DNA of 51,971 nucleotides, from contig JAUVVG010000028.1 of the NCBI GenBank assembly GCA_030604735.1, positions 1 to 51,971 of the forward strand, in the 5' to 3' direction. Position numbers and translations under genes: made by a program. Of this stretch, positions 18,971 through 28,160 are shown in pieces (within the stretch, counting starts at the first letter, position 1; each line of letters begins with the position of its first letter). The notes beneath the pieces are model-generated. The model searched no databases. It saw only the letters and a list, made by a program, of their open reading frames with translations, and was not told the origin of the DNA. Source of the DNA: Azoarcus sp. (lineage in GTDB: Bacteria > Pseudomonadota > Gammaproteobacteria > Burkholderiales > Rhodocyclaceae).

Positions 18971-19333
18971 ATGATCGCAATCGACCATAACAACAGTCTG
19001 GTGTCACTGGCCGTGTTCGGCGAGTTCACGCTGGCCGACTACAAGGAGTTCGAGGAGCTGGTCAATTACAAGGTCAAGTTCGAAGGCCCGGTCAACCTGC
19101 TCTTCGACCTGCGCGAGATGGCCGGATTCACACTGGACGTCGCCTGGGAGGAAATCAAGTTTTCCAGGGCGCACGCGCACGACTTCGGCCGCATCGCGGT
19201 GTTGACCCAGGACCAGTGGCTCACCTGGAGCGCCTGGGTCACCCAGCTGTTCGTGGACGCGGAAGTGCTGGTCTTCAGCGATGAACATGAGGCTCGCACC
19301 TGGCTGGAAGCAGAACCGGAGGCCACCGAGTGA
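18971..19333 (+). CDS. SpoIIAA-like (STAS/SpoIIAA fold) protein
   Basis: 120 residues beginning MIAIDHNNSLVSLAVFGEFT and containing FDLREMAGFTLDVAWEEIKF, then RIAVLTQDQWLTWSAWVTQLF, the pattern of the SpoIIAA-like family (formerly DUF3478). These soluble alpha/beta proteins resemble anti-sigma-factor antagonists but lack the conserved phosphoserine, and their role is unknown. GGAGG precedes the ATG. The stop overlaps the GTG start of the sulfurtransferase gene (GTGA), so the two are translationally coupled. Confidence 0.75.
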   Translation: MIAIDHNNSLVSLAVFGEFTLADYKEFEELVNYKVKFEGPVNLLFDLREMAGFTLDVAWEEIKFSRAHAHDFGRIAVLTQDQWLTWSAWVTQLFVDAEVLVFSDEHEARTWLEAEPEATE

Positions 19334-20184
19334 GTGAGTTCCATCGTACGCTGGTCAGCGTCGAAGACCTGATCGCCAACCTCGACGCACCCGACTGGTG
19401 CATCGTTGATTGCCGCCATACCCTGACCGACCTCGAGTTCGGACGCGCGGCTTACCGCGAAGGCCATATTCCCGGCGCGATCTTCATGCATCTCGACGAA
19501 GATCTTTCCGGCCCGACGAACGGGCAAAACGGCCGCCATCCGCTGCCCGATCCCGAGCTGTTCGCCGCCCGCCTCGGCAGTGTCGGCATCGGAAACGACA
19601 CCCAGGTGGTGGCCTATGACGATGTGGGTGGCATGTACGCGGCCAGGCTATGGACGATGTTGCGCTGGCTGGGTCACGACAAGGCCGCGGTGCTGGATGG
19701 CGGGTTTCGCGCCTGGTGCGATGCGGCCCAGCCCCTGGAACAGGGCACCCCCCGGCGACAGGCCCGCCGGTTCTCGCCGGTGATGCAGCCGATCATGGTC
19801 CCGCTCGCGCTGGTCGAGGCGCATCTCGGCCAATCCGACCTGCTGGTGGTAGACGCCCGCAGCCCCGACCGCTTTCGGGGTGAAAACGAGACCCTGGACC
19901 CGGTAGGAGGCCATATCCCGGGCGCGATCAATCGCTTCTTCCGCGACAACCTGGAAAACGGCCACTTCAAGTCGCCCGACCAGCTTAGGGAGGAGTTTCT
20001 GAAACTGGTGAATGGCCGAGCCTTGTCCGAAGTCGTTCATCAGTGCGGATCGGGGGTGACCGCCTGTCACAACCTCCTTGCCATGGAACACGCCGGCCTC
20101 GGCGGCTCACGCCTGTATGCCGGCTCCTGGAGCGAATGGTGCGCCGACCCGGCACGGCCCGTCGCCACCGGGCCGAATGGCTGA
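19330..20184 (+). CDS. sseA: 3-Mercaptopyruvate-type sulfurtransferase (tandem rhodanese)
   Basis: 284 residues, two rhodanese domains (about 8-130 inactive, 155-280 active). The active loop CGSGVTACHN with Cys239 is the CGSGVTA type typical of 3-mercaptopyruvate sulfurtransferases, as opposed to CRKGVTA of thiosulfate rhodaneses. EGHIPGAIFM and GGHIPGAINRFF are the paired rhodanese signatures. It moves sulfur from mercaptopyruvate or thiosulfate to thiol acceptors or cyanide. The GTG start overlaps the upstream stop. Confidence 0.88.
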   Translation: MSEFHRTLVSVEDLIANLDAPDWCIVDCRHTLTDLEFGRAAYREGHIPGAIFMHLDEDLSGPTNGQNGRHPLPDPELFAARLGSVGIGNDTQVVAYDDVGGMYAARLWTMLRWLGHDKAAVLDGGFRAWCDAAQPLEQGTPRRQARRFSPVMQPIMVPLALVEAHLGQSDLLVVDARSPDRFRGENETLDPVGGHIPGAINRFFRDNLENGHFKSPDQLREEFLKLVNGRALSEVVHQCGSGVTACHNLLAMEHAGLGGSRLYAGSWSEWCADPARPVATGPNG

Positions 20185-20340
20185 CGATCATGACCGGGGA
20201 GTGATGGCGAGCATCCATCCCGGATCATGGAATCACCCCGGCCGCCGCCTCAAGCTCCCACCCGCCAGCGGTCGCCGCAGCGCTGACACCATCTTCTTCC
20301 CAGCCTCTCCTGAGCGGGAGGATGGGCTGTCCTGAACGAT

Positions 20341-21459
20341 TCAATCTTTTGATTGGCGTACCGCGAAACCGCTGCTACCGTGCTGCGCCAACGCCCACAC
20401 CACATGCTCGCGCACCAGCGGCGACGGGTCGTCTTGCCGCGCCATCAGCGCCGCGACGACCTCGTCGGAGGTCGGCGCATTGCCCAAGGCCACCGCGATG
20501 TTGCGCAACCAGCATTCGTGGCCGATGCGGCGGATCGCACTCCCTTCGAGACGCGTCATGAACTCGGTTTCGGTCCACGCGAACAATTCGACCAGCGTGG
20601 CCTGGTCGAGCCGGTTGCGGGGGGCGAAATCGGTCTCATCGGCCAGGCGGGCGAAACGGTTCCACGGGCACACCAGCTGGCAATCGTCGCAGCCGTAGAT
20701 CCGGTTGCCGAGCAGCGGCCGGAGTGGCATCGGAATGCTGCCCCGGTGCTCGATCGTCAGGTAGGAGATGCAGCGTCGCGCATCGACCTTGTAGGGCGCG
20801 ACGATCGCTCCGGTCGGACAGGCATCGATGCAGGCGGTGCAGCGACCGCAGTGGTCCGAAACCGGTCGGTCCGGCGGCAAAGGCAGATCGGTGTAGATCT
20901 CGCCGATGAAGAAGAAGGAGCCGGCTTCACGGTCGAGCAGCAAGCTGTGCTTGCCGCGCCAGCCCAGGCCGGCGCGACTCGCGAGCTCGACTTCCAGCAC
21001 CGGCGCGGAATCGACGAAGACCCGGAAACCGTGCGGCACCTCGGCGGCGATCCGCTCGCTCAGGCGCTGCAGTCGGGTGCGCATCAGCTTGTGATAATCG
21101 CGCCCCAGCGCGTAACGCGAGACATAGGCCCGTGACGCATCTTCTAGCAGCACCTGCGCATCGCTCGCATCCGGCCAGTAGTTCATCCGCGCGCTGATGA
21201 CCGCTACCGTGCCGGACACGAGTTCCGCCGGTCGAGCCCGTTTCAGGCCGTGGCGGGCCATATAATCCATATCGCCATGGAAACCGGCCGCGAGCCAGTC
21301 CAACAGGCCCTGCTCGGCGCTGGTCAGATCGATGCCGGCAATGGCCACCGAATCGAAACCGAGCTCCCGCCCCCACGCCCGAATCCGCGCTGGCAGCGCT
21401 GCAAGGGTGTGCGGGTCGGGCGCTTTTGCGGAGAGCGTCTGATGATCCAGTTCATTCAC
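20341..21459 (-). CDS. queG: Epoxyqueuosine reductase
   Basis: About 372 residues from GTG 21459. A B12-dependent reductase domain contains DYHKLMRTRLQRL and FVDSAPVLEVELASRAGLGW. Two [4Fe-4S] motifs follow: CGRCTACIDACPTGAI near 200 and CDDCQLVCPWNRF near 250. A C-terminal HEAT-like repeat ends in LVREHVVWALAQHG. It reduces epoxyqueuosine to queuosine in the wobble base of GUN-reading tRNAs. The frame is open to 21570, but that part would lie inside tsaE; GTG 21459 is the only plausible start before the conserved AALPARIRAWGRELGF. Its 5' end overlaps the divergent tsaE start by 18 bases. Confidence 0.9.
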   Translation of the reverse strand: MNELDHQTLSAKAPDPHTLAALPARIRAWGRELGFDSVAIAGIDLTSAEQGLLDWLAAGFHGDMDYMARHGLKRARPAELVSGTVAVISARMNYWPDASDAQVLLEDASRAYVSRYALGRDYHKLMRTRLQRLSERIAAEVPHGFRVFVDSAPVLEVELASRAGLGWRGKHSLLLDREAGSFFFIGEIYTDLPLPPDRPVSDHCGRCTACIDACPTGAIVAPYKVDARRCISYLTIEHRGSIPMPLRPLLGNRIYGCDDCQLVCPWNRFARLADETDFAPRNRLDQATLVELFAWTETEFMTRLEGSAIRRIGHECWLRNIAVALGNAPTSDEVVAALMARQDDPSPLVREHVVWALAQHGSSGFAVRQSKD

Positions 21460-21951
21460 CCGACAGATGATAGCGACTGCGGCTTCTCGCTGCAGCTCGA
21501 TGACGAGACCGACACGGAAAAAGCCGGGGCTGCGCTCGCGACTGCGCTCGTCCCCGGCCTGGTCATCCACCTGGCGGGCAACCTCGGCGCAGGCAAGACG
21601 ACACTGGTGCGCGGGGCACTGCGGGCGCTCGGGTGTTGCGAAAAAGTCAAAAGTCCGACATACACCTTGATTGAACCTTACATCGTTTCTAGATTACACT
21701 TATATCACTTTGATTTTTATCGCTTCGCTATACCCGAAGAATACCTCGATGCGGGACTGGACGAGTATTTCGACGGACACGGAGTCTGCATGGTGGAATG
21801 GGCCGATAAGGCCGAACCCTATGTACCGAAACCTGACGTCATCGCAACCCTGGGCGTCAGTGGTGCAGGACGCACACTCACGCTCCTTGCGCTGACGGAG
21901 GCTGGACGAACATGTACAACAACGATGAAGACCGCGCTGTCCCAGACTTGA
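21442..21951 (+). CDS. tsaE: tRNA threonylcarbamoyladenosine biosynthesis ATPase TsaE
   Basis: 169 residues from ATG 21442. The P-loop GNLGAGKTTLVRGAL is near residue 47, followed by KSPTYTLIEPY and LYHFDFYRF, and CMVEWADKAE, all TsaE signatures. It supports TsaB-TsaD in making t6A37 on ANN-reading tRNAs. Codons for about residues 67-95 (21640-21725) are strikingly AT-rich and include AGA and two TTA codons, unlike the rest of the window. The 3' end overlaps amiC by 40 bases, the usual order. See findings for the patch and the head-to-head overlap with queG. Confidence 0.93.
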   Translation: MIQFIHPTDDSDCGFSLQLDDETDTEKAGAALATALVPGLVIHLAGNLGAGKTTLVRGALRALGCCEKVKSPTYTLIEPYIVSRLHLYHFDFYRFAIPEEYLDAGLDEYFDGHGVCMVEWADKAEPYVPKPDVIATLGVSGAGRTLTLLALTEAGRTCTTTMKTALSQT

Positions 21952-23249
21952 GCCCCGCCCTGCTGGCCGACGTCGGGCGCCGGAAGATGCTGAAATTCAC
22001 CGGTGCCGCGCTGACGCTGCTGGTCAGCCCGGTCGGCTTCGCCGCCTCCACAAGCCTGGTCGCGGTACGGGTGTGGCCGGCCACCGACTACACCCGGATC
22101 ACGCTGGAGAGTTCGAGCGAGCTGAGCTTCAGTCACATGATCGTCAAGGACCCGGAACGCCTGGTGGTCGACCTGAAAGGGGTCGAACTCAACAGCGTGC
22201 TGCAGTCCCTGCCCTCGCGCGTGCTCGAATCCGATCCGGTGATCTCGCTGATCCGAGCCGGGGTCAACCGCCCGGGCGTGGTGAGGGTGGTGGTGGAGTT
22301 GAAGGGCGAGATCAACCCGCAACTGTTCACCCTCAAGCCGATTGCGAATTATGGCCATCGGCTGGTGCTGGATCTGTATCCGACCGAGCCGCTCGATCCC
22401 TTGCTCGCGCTGATTCGCAAGTCTACCCCGATGGAAGCCGCCCGGGGCGACGCCGGTGGCGAGCAGGTCGCGACCCATGGCGCCCGACAACCCGCCAGGC
22501 AGAATGCGCGGGCCGCACCCGAAGCGAACCGCCTGATCACGGTCGTACTGGACGCCGGCCACGGCGGCGAGGACCCGGGCGCGATCGGACGACGCGGAAC
22601 CTACGAGAAGAACGTCACCCTGTCGATCGCGAAGCGCCTGCAGCGCAAGATCGACGCAGAACCGAACATGCGCGCGGTGATGACCCGCAACGGCGACTAC
22701 TTCGTGCCGCTGCAGCAACGGGTCGCGATCGCTCGACGGGTCCAGGCCGATCTGTTCGTCTCCATCCACGCCGACGCTTTCGTCCGCCCGGAGGCCCGCG
22801 GCAGCTCGGTCTATGTGTTGTCAGAGCGCGGCGCCACCAGTTCGGCGGCGCGCTGGCTGGCGCAGCGCGAGAACGAAGCCGACCTGATCGGCGGGGTCAA
22901 TCTGGCCCGGCAGGACGGGCATCTCGCGCGCACGCTGCTCGATCTGTCACAGACCGCGACGATCAACGACAGCCTCAAGCTCGGCGCGGCCGTCCTCAGC
23001 GAACTCGGCGGCGTGAACAAGCTGCACAAGCCGCAGGTCGAGCAGGCGGCCTTCGCCGTGCTGCGGGCACCGGACATCCCGTCGGTGCTGGTCGAGACCG
23101 CCTTCATCAGCAACCCCGAAGAAGAGCGCCGCCTGAACGACAACGCCTACCAGGATAAGATGGCCGACGCGATCCTGCGCGGCGTCCGCCGCTATTTCCA
23201 GGCCAACCCGCCAGTCCATCGCACCACGGTGGCCCAACTCGGCGGCTGA
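21912..23249 (+). CDS. amiC: N-acetylmuramoyl-L-alanine amidase (AmiC-type), Tat-exported
   Basis: 445 residues. The N-terminus has GRRKMLKFTGAALTLLVSP, a twin-arginine signal with RRxMLK-like core, then an AMIN domain (about 45-150) that targets the septum. A low-complexity linker leads to the zinc amidase_3 domain (about 210-430). That domain shows LDAGHGGEDPGAIG (Zn His), TYEKNVTLSIAK (Zn Glu), VSIHADAF (Zn His) and VETAFISNPEEE (catalytic Glu). It cleaves the lactyl-amide bond between MurNAc and L-Ala during daughter-cell separation. The start lies 40 bases inside tsaE. Confidence 0.94.
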   Translation: MYNNDEDRAVPDLSPALLADVGRRKMLKFTGAALTLLVSPVGFAASTSLVAVRVWPATDYTRITLESSSELSFSHMIVKDPERLVVDLKGVELNSVLQSLPSRVLESDPVISLIRAGVNRPGVVRVVVELKGEINPQLFTLKPIANYGHRLVLDLYPTEPLDPLLALIRKSTPMEAARGDAGGEQVATHGARQPARQNARAAPEANRLITVVLDAGHGGEDPGAIGRRGTYEKNVTLSIAKRLQRKIDAEPNMRAVMTRNGDYFVPLQQRVAIARRVQADLFVSIHADAFVRPEARGSSVYVLSERGATSSAARWLAQRENEADLIGGVNLARQDGHLARTLLDLSQTATINDSLKLGAAVLSELGGVNKLHKPQVEQAAFAVLRAPDIPSVLVETAFISNPEEERRLNDNAYQDKMADAILRGVRRYFQANPPVHRTTVAQLGG

Positions 23250-23272
23250 TCGCGTTTCACCCGCTTTGCCGC

Positions 23273-23313
23273 TATAATCTGGCGTTTCGCGAAGCCCCCG
23301 GACGGGGGCTTCG
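23273..23313 (+). promoter_or_regulatory. TATAAT box and GC hairpin in the ribF leader
   Basis: A perfect -10 box TATAAT (23273-23278) lacks a good -35. Starting 11 bases later, CGAAGCCCCC (23290-23299) pairs with GGGGGCTTCG (23304-23313) around GGAC, a 10-base perfect stem. It could be the amiC terminator, but there is no T-run, so a 5' structure at the start of the ribF-ileS transcript is equally possible. The 23250-23421 gap holds no gene. Confidence 0.45.
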
Positions 23314-23421
23314 TCATTGATCGAGCGGGAGCCAATCCGGCTCCGATTTGAATCGTCGTCGCCGCAATTCGCAGATTCGACCCCTCGATGCGATCCTGCA
23401 GCGACGCGTGGTCGGGCAATC

Positions 23422-24360
23422 ATGCAGGTTTTTCGAGGCATCCCCGAGCGTGCCAGGCATCCCACTGCCCTCACGATCGGCAATTTCGATGGAGTACACC
23501 TCGGTCACCAGGCGCTGTTGAAGCTGCTGGTGGCCAAGGCGCGCGCGCTCGACGTGCCGGCCACGGTGATGACCTTCGAACCCCACCCGCGCGAGTACTT
23601 CTCGCCGTCCGATGCACCGGCCCGGCTGGCCTCGCTGCGCGAGAAACTGCTGTGGCTCGCCGCCAACGAGGTGGATGTGGTGCACGTGTGCCGCTTCAAT
23701 GCCGCGATCGCGTCGGTGCCGGCAGACCGCTTCATCGACGACTTCCTGATCCGCGGGCTCGACGTCCGCCATCTGATCATCGGTGACGATTTCTGCTTCG
23801 GCGCACGTCGCCAAGGCGACTTCGCCCTGTTGCGCGCGGCCGGCGAGGCCAAGGGCTTCGGCGTAGAGGCCATGCACACGCTGGAACTCGGGGACGAGCG
23901 GATTTCGAGTTCCGCGGTCAGACGCGCGCTGGCCTGTGGCGATCTGGCCCGGGCCGCGGCCCACCTCGGACGGCCCTACAGCATCGCCGGGCGTGTCATC
24001 GCAGGCAAACAACTCGGACGGACCATCGGTTATCCGACCGCGAACATCCAGATGAAGCATCGCAAACCGGCGCTGAGCGGGGTGTTCGCGGTCACAGTCG
24101 AAGGCCTGGCCGAGCGGCGCATCCACGGGGTTGCGAACATCGGCGTCCGCCCGACCGTGGATGACGGCGCCCGCCCGCTGCTCGAGGTCCATCTGCTCGA
24201 CTGGAACCAGGACTGCTATGGCGCCCACCTGCGGGTACACTTCCACGACAAGCAGCGCGAAGAGATGCGATTTCCGTCTCTGGACGCGCTGTCCGAACAG
24301 ATCGCCCGCGACGCCACCCAGGCGCGCGACTGGTTTGCACGCAACCCCATTCAAGACTGA
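23422..24360 (+). CDS. ribF: Bifunctional riboflavin kinase/FAD synthetase
   Basis: 312 residues from ATG 23422 ([14 protein letters not shown]); the frame is open upstream but that stretch is not family-like. The FAD synthetase domain has [18 protein letters not shown] near residue 18, FEPHPREYF and [10 protein letters not shown]. The riboflavin kinase domain has [20 protein letters not shown] near 192 and [10 protein letters not shown]. It makes FMN and FAD from riboflavin and ATP. It heads the common ribF-ileS-lspA-fkpB-ispH cluster, with ileS 14 bases downstream. The GlcD, GlpD and PCMH flavoenzymes in this window need its products. Confidence 0.95.
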   Translation: MQVFRGIPERARHPTALTIGNFDGVHLGHQALLKLLVAKARALDVPATVMTFEPHPREYFSPSDAPARLASLREKLLWLAANEVDVVHVCRFNAAIASVPADRFIDDFLIRGLDVRHLIIGDDFCFGARRQGDFALLRAAGEAKGFGVEAMHTLELGDERISSSAVRRALACGDLARAAAHLGRPYSIAGRVIAGKQLGRTIGYPTANIQMKHRKPALSGVFAVTVEGLAERRIHGVANIGVRPTVDDGARPLLEVHLLDWNQDCYGAHLRVHFHDKQREEMRFPSLDALSEQIARDATQARDWFARNPIQD

Positions 24361-24374
24361 GGCCGGAAACCACC

Positions 24375-27194
24375 ATGGCTGATTACCGCAAGACGCTCAA
24401 CCTGACCGACACGCCGTTTCCGATGCGCGGCAACCTCGCCAAGCGCGAGCCTGACTGGATCAAGGACTGGCAGCAACGCAAGCTGTACCAGAAGATCCGC
24501 CAGGCCTCGGCCGGACGTCCGAAGTTCATCCTGCACGACGGCCCCCCTTATGCCAACGGCGACATCCATATCGGCCATGCGGTCAACAAGATCCTGAAGG
24601 ACATCATCGTCCGCTCCAAGACCATGGCCGGCTTCGATGCGCCCTATGTGCCCGGCTGGGATTGTCACGGTCTGCCGATCGAGCACCAGATCGAGAAGCT
24701 CCACGGCAAGCACCTGCCCTCGGACCGCGCGCGCGAACTATGCCGCGAATACGCCGGCGAGCAGATCGAGCGGCAGAAGAAGGACTTCATCCGGCTCGGC
24801 GTGCTCGGCGACTGGGACAATCCCTATCGCACCATGCAGTTCTCCAATGAGGCCGACGAGATCCGGGCGCTCGGCCAGCTTTACGCCAAGGGTTTCCTGT
24901 TCAAGGGTCTGAAGCCGGTGAACTGGTGTTTCGACTGTGGCTCGGCCCTGGCCGAGGCCGAGGTCGAGTACCAGGACAAGAAATCGCCCATGGTCGACGT
25001 CGGCTTCCCGGTCGATGAGGCCGAGCGCGGCAAGCTCGCCTACGCATTCGGCCTGGACCAGTTGCCGGACGGCCCGGCCTACGCAGTCATCTGGACCACG
25101 ACCCCCTGGACGATTCCGGCCAACCAGGCACTCAACGTCCATCCCGAAGTGGTCTACGAGCTGATCGCGACCGACAAGGGCATGCTCGTTCTGGCCGCCG
25201 AACTGCGCCAGGCCGCACTCGAACGCTTCGGCCTGGAAGGCAGGGTGCTCGGTGCCGCGCAGGGGATCGCGCTCGACCGGATCGACTTCCGCCATCCCTT
25301 CTATGATCGCAAGTCGCCGGTACTGCTGGGTGACTATGTCGCGACCGACGCCGGCACCGGCATCGTCCACAGCGCGCCCGCCTACGGCCTGGACGACTTC
25401 CTCACCTGCACCCGCTACGGCATGCGCAACGACGAGATCCTGACCCCGGTCCAGGGCGACGGGACCTTCGCCGACAGCCTGCCCTTCTTCGGCGGCCTGA
25501 GCGTCTGGGACGCCAACCCGAAGATCGTCGCCAAGCTCGACGAGGTCGGCTGCCTGTTCGCGTCCGGCAACCTCACCCACAGCTACATGCACTGCTGGCG
25601 GCACAAGACCCCGGTGATCTACCGCGCGACCAGCCAGTGGTTCGTCGGCATGGACCGCCTCGCCGGCCGCGAGAAGGTCGAGGCCGGTGCTCCGACGCTG
25701 CGCGAACTCGCGCTGAACGCGATCGAGAACACCCGCTTCTACCCGGCCTGGGGCAAGGCCAGACTGCATGCGATGATCGCCAACCGCCCCGACTGGTGCG
25801 TTTCGCGCCAGCGCAACTGGGGCGTGCCGATTCCGCTTTTCCTGCACAAGGAAAGCGGCGAGCCGCACCCGCGCACACTCGAGCTGATCGAAGCGGTGGC
25901 GCTCAAGGTCGAGGCCGAGGGCATAGACGCCTGGTTCAAGCTCGACCCGGCCACGCTACTTGGCGACGAGGCGGCACAGTACGAAAAGATGCACGATACG
26001 CTGGATGTCTGGTTCGATTCCGGCACCACCCATTGGACGGTGCTGCGCGGATCGCATGCCAACGACAGCCAGTGGCCGGCCGACCTCTATCTGGAAGGCT
26101 CGGACCAGCATCGCGGCTGGTTCCATTCCTCACTGCTGACCGGCTGTGCAATCGATGGCCGCGCGCCCTACCAGGGGCTGCTGACACACGGTTTCGTCGT
26201 GGACGGCCAGGGCAAGAAGATGTCCAAGTCCAAGGGCAACGTGGTCGCGCCGCAGGAGGTGTCGGACCGGCTCGGCTCCGAGATCCTGCGCCTGTGGGTC
26301 GCGGCCACCGATTACTCGGGCGAGTTGACGATCTCCAATGAGATTCTCGACCGCGTGGTCGAGGTCTATCGCCGTTTGCGCAACACGCTGCGCTTCCTCC
26401 TTGCCAACACCTCGGACTTCGACATCACTCGGGACGCGGTGCCGGTCGATCAGTGGCTGGACATCGACCGCTGCGCGCTGGCACTGACCCGCCGCCTGCA
26501 GCAGCAGGTCACCGCCGATTACGACCGCTTCGAGTTCCACAAAGTGGTGCAGGCGCTGCAGAACTTCGCCTCCGAAGAGCTCGGCGCCTTCTATCTCGAT
26601 ATCCTGAAGGACCGGCTCTACACCAGCCGCGCCGATTCGCCCGCTCGCCGATCGGCCCAGACCGCGCTGTGGCATATCACCCAGAGCATCACCCGCATGA
26701 TCGCGCCCATCCTCAGCTTCACCGCCGAGGAGATCTGGCAGATTGTCGGCAAGGGCGCGGACGACAGCGTGATGCTGCATACCTGGCACACGCTGCCGGA
26801 AGGCGCCGACGAGGACGCGCTGATCGCGCGCTGGGACAGGATCCGGGAGGTGCGGGCGGAAGTCCAGAAAGAGCTCGAGAACCTGCGCGCAGCCGGCAAG
26901 ATAGGCTCGTCGCTGCAGGCCGAGGTGACGCTGCGCGCGAGCGGCGAGCGCTTCGATGCACTGGCCAGCCTGGGCGACGACCTGTGCTTCGTGCTGATCA
27001 CCTCGCGCGCAGAGCTGGTGCAGGTTTCGGACGCTGGCGACGAAGGACTGGATGCTACAGCTTCGGCCCACACCAAGTGCGAGCGCTGCTGGCATTACCG
27101 TGACGATGTCGGCTCGGTCGCGGATCACCCCGGCCTGTGCGGACGCTGCGACAGCAATCTGCATGGCGCCGGCGAGACCCGAACCCATGCCTGA
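24375..27194 (+). CDS. ileS: Isoleucyl-tRNA synthetase
   Basis: 939 residues, normal for the bacterial type. The class I HIGH motif is in [16 protein letters not shown] near residue 60, and KMSKS in [14 protein letters not shown] near 615. The editing domain lies between ([31 protein letters not shown]). The C-terminal zinc finger [12 protein letters not shown]...CGRC is complete. It charges tRNA-Ile and edits valine. Confidence 0.98.
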   Translation: MADYRKTLNLTDTPFPMRGNLAKREPDWIKDWQQRKLYQKIRQASAGRPKFILHDGPPYANGDIHIGHAVNKILKDIIVRSKTMAGFDAPYVPGWDCHGLPIEHQIEKLHGKHLPSDRARELCREYAGEQIERQKKDFIRLGVLGDWDNPYRTMQFSNEADEIRALGQLYAKGFLFKGLKPVNWCFDCGSALAEAEVEYQDKKSPMVDVGFPVDEAERGKLAYAFGLDQLPDGPAYAVIWTTTPWTIPANQALNVHPEVVYELIATDKGMLVLAAELRQAALERFGLEGRVLGAAQGIALDRIDFRHPFYDRKSPVLLGDYVATDAGTGIVHSAPAYGLDDFLTCTRYGMRNDEILTPVQGDGTFADSLPFFGGLSVWDANPKIVAKLDEVGCLFASGNLTHSYMHCWRHKTPVIYRATSQWFVGMDRLAGREKVEAGAPTLRELALNAIENTRFYPAWGKARLHAMIANRPDWCVSRQRNWGVPIPLFLHKESGEPHPRTLELIEAVALKVEAEGIDAWFKLDPATLLGDEAAQYEKMHDTLDVWFDSGTTHWTVLRGSHANDSQWPADLYLEGSDQHRGWFHSSLLTGCAIDGRAPYQGLLTHGFVVDGQGKKMSKSKGNVVAPQEVSDRLGSEILRLWVAATDYSGELTISNEILDRVVEVYRRLRNTLRFLLANTSDFDITRDAVPVDQWLDIDRCALALTRRLQQQVTADYDRFEFHKVVQALQNFASEELGAFYLDILKDRLYTSRADSPARRSAQTALWHITQSITRMIAPILSFTAEEIWQIVGKGADDSVMLHTWHTLPEGADEDALIARWDRIREVRAEVQKELENLRAAGKIGSSLQAEVTLRASGERFDALASLGDDLCFVLITSRAELVQVSDAGDEGLDATASAHTKCERCWHYRDDVGSVADHPGLCGRCDSNLHGAGETRTHA

Positions 27195-27203
27195 GGCCAA
27201 ACG

Positions 27204-27698
27204 ATGAACAGGCGGCTGGCCGGCTGGCTGGTCCTGGCGGCGTCTATCGTCGCGATAGACCAGCTCACCAAGTGGATCGTGCTGTCCACGATGAGTTACG
27301 GCCAGGCGATCCCGGTCACCGGTTTCTTCCAGCTGGTGCTGGTGTTCAATCCGGGCGCGGCCTTCAGTTTCCTCGCCGACCAGCCCGGCTGGCAGCGCTG
27401 GTTTTTCGTAACGCTGGCGATCGTGATCTGCGGCTGGCTGTTCACCATGCTGCGGCGACACCAGGACGAGTTCGCGCTGCCACTGTCCTTCAGCCTGATC
27501 ATAGGCGGCGCGATCGGCAACGTGATCGACCGCATCCTGTATGGCGCGGTCGTCGACTTCCTGTATTTCCACATCGATCGCTATGGCTGGCCGGCTTTCA
27601 ACGCCGCCGACTCGGCGATCACGGCCGGCGTGGTGCTGATGCTCTGGAGTCAGTTCCGCCCCCAGCCCAAGCCATCCACCCCGGAGAACCCATCGTGA
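27204..27698 (+). CDS. lspA: Lipoprotein signal peptidase (signal peptidase II)
   Basis: 164 residues with four membrane helices. Catalytic aspartates sit in GNVIDRILYGAVVDFLYF near 113 and FNAADSAI near 135, and the N-terminal DQLTKW and FNPGAAFSFL motifs are present. It removes signal peptides from lipid-modified prolipoproteins. It lies 9 bases after ileS, and its stop overlaps the fkpB GTG start. Confidence 0.97.
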   Translation: MNRRLAGWLVLAASIVAIDQLTKWIVLSTMSYGQAIPVTGFFQLVLVFNPGAAFSFLADQPGWQRWFFVTLAIVICGWLFTMLRRHQDEFALPLSFSLIIGGAIGNVIDRILYGAVVDFLYFHIDRYGWPAFNAADSAITAGVVLMLWSQFRPQPKPSTPENPS

Positions 27699-28123
27699 CC
27701 CAGACCGTTCAGCACGGCAGCCTCATCACCCTGCACTACCGCATCGCCCTTGACAACGGCCAGCCCCTGATCAGCACCTTCGAGGGAACGCCCGCCACGC
27801 TGCAACTGGGCGCGGGCGAGTTGCTGCCCAGCCTGGAGCGCCTGCTCACCGGCCTGCCCGAAGGGACCCAGCAGAGCTTCACGCTGACGCCCGATCAGGC
27901 CTTCGGCGATTACAAGCCGGAGCTGGTCGAAAGGGTACTGCGCCGGCACATGAGCGAAGACAATGTCCAGGCGATGAGCATCATGGAGTTCACCGCGCCT
28001 GACGGTTCGCGCTATTCCGGACTGGTGCGCGAAGTGGACGACGAAGCGGCCTTGATCGACTTCAACCACCCGCTGGCCGGCAAAACGATTCGTTTCGATA
28101 TCAACATCATCGGCATCATGTGA
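27695..28123 (+). CDS. fkpB: FKBP-type peptidyl-prolyl isomerase (SlyD/FkpB group)
   Basis: 142 residues from GTG 27695, which overlaps the lspA stop (GTGA). [40 protein letters not shown] and [18 protein letters not shown] define the SlpA/FkpB type of FKBP with an insert-in-flap domain. It is a cytoplasmic proline isomerase and chaperone. Location between lspA and ispH matches E. coli slpA (fkpB). Confidence 0.93.
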   Translation: MTQTVQHGSLITLHYRIALDNGQPLISTFEGTPATLQLGAGELLPSLERLLTGLPEGTQQSFTLTPDQAFGDYKPELVERVLRRHMSEDNVQAMSIMEFTAPDGSRYSGLVREVDDEAALIDFNHPLAGKTIRFDINIIGIM

Positions 28124-28160
28124 GTCGCGCCGAGCCGCGCCTAACCCGACGAGAGAGACC

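Noticed and set aside
20185-20340. Terminator between sseA and queG
   Set aside because: Only imperfect complementarity (AGCC...GGGCT region near 20300) is present, without a T-run.
26130-27572. 480-residue minus-strand open frame
   Set aside because: Antisense of ileS and lspA; low-complexity Arg/Gln/His-rich, no motifs.
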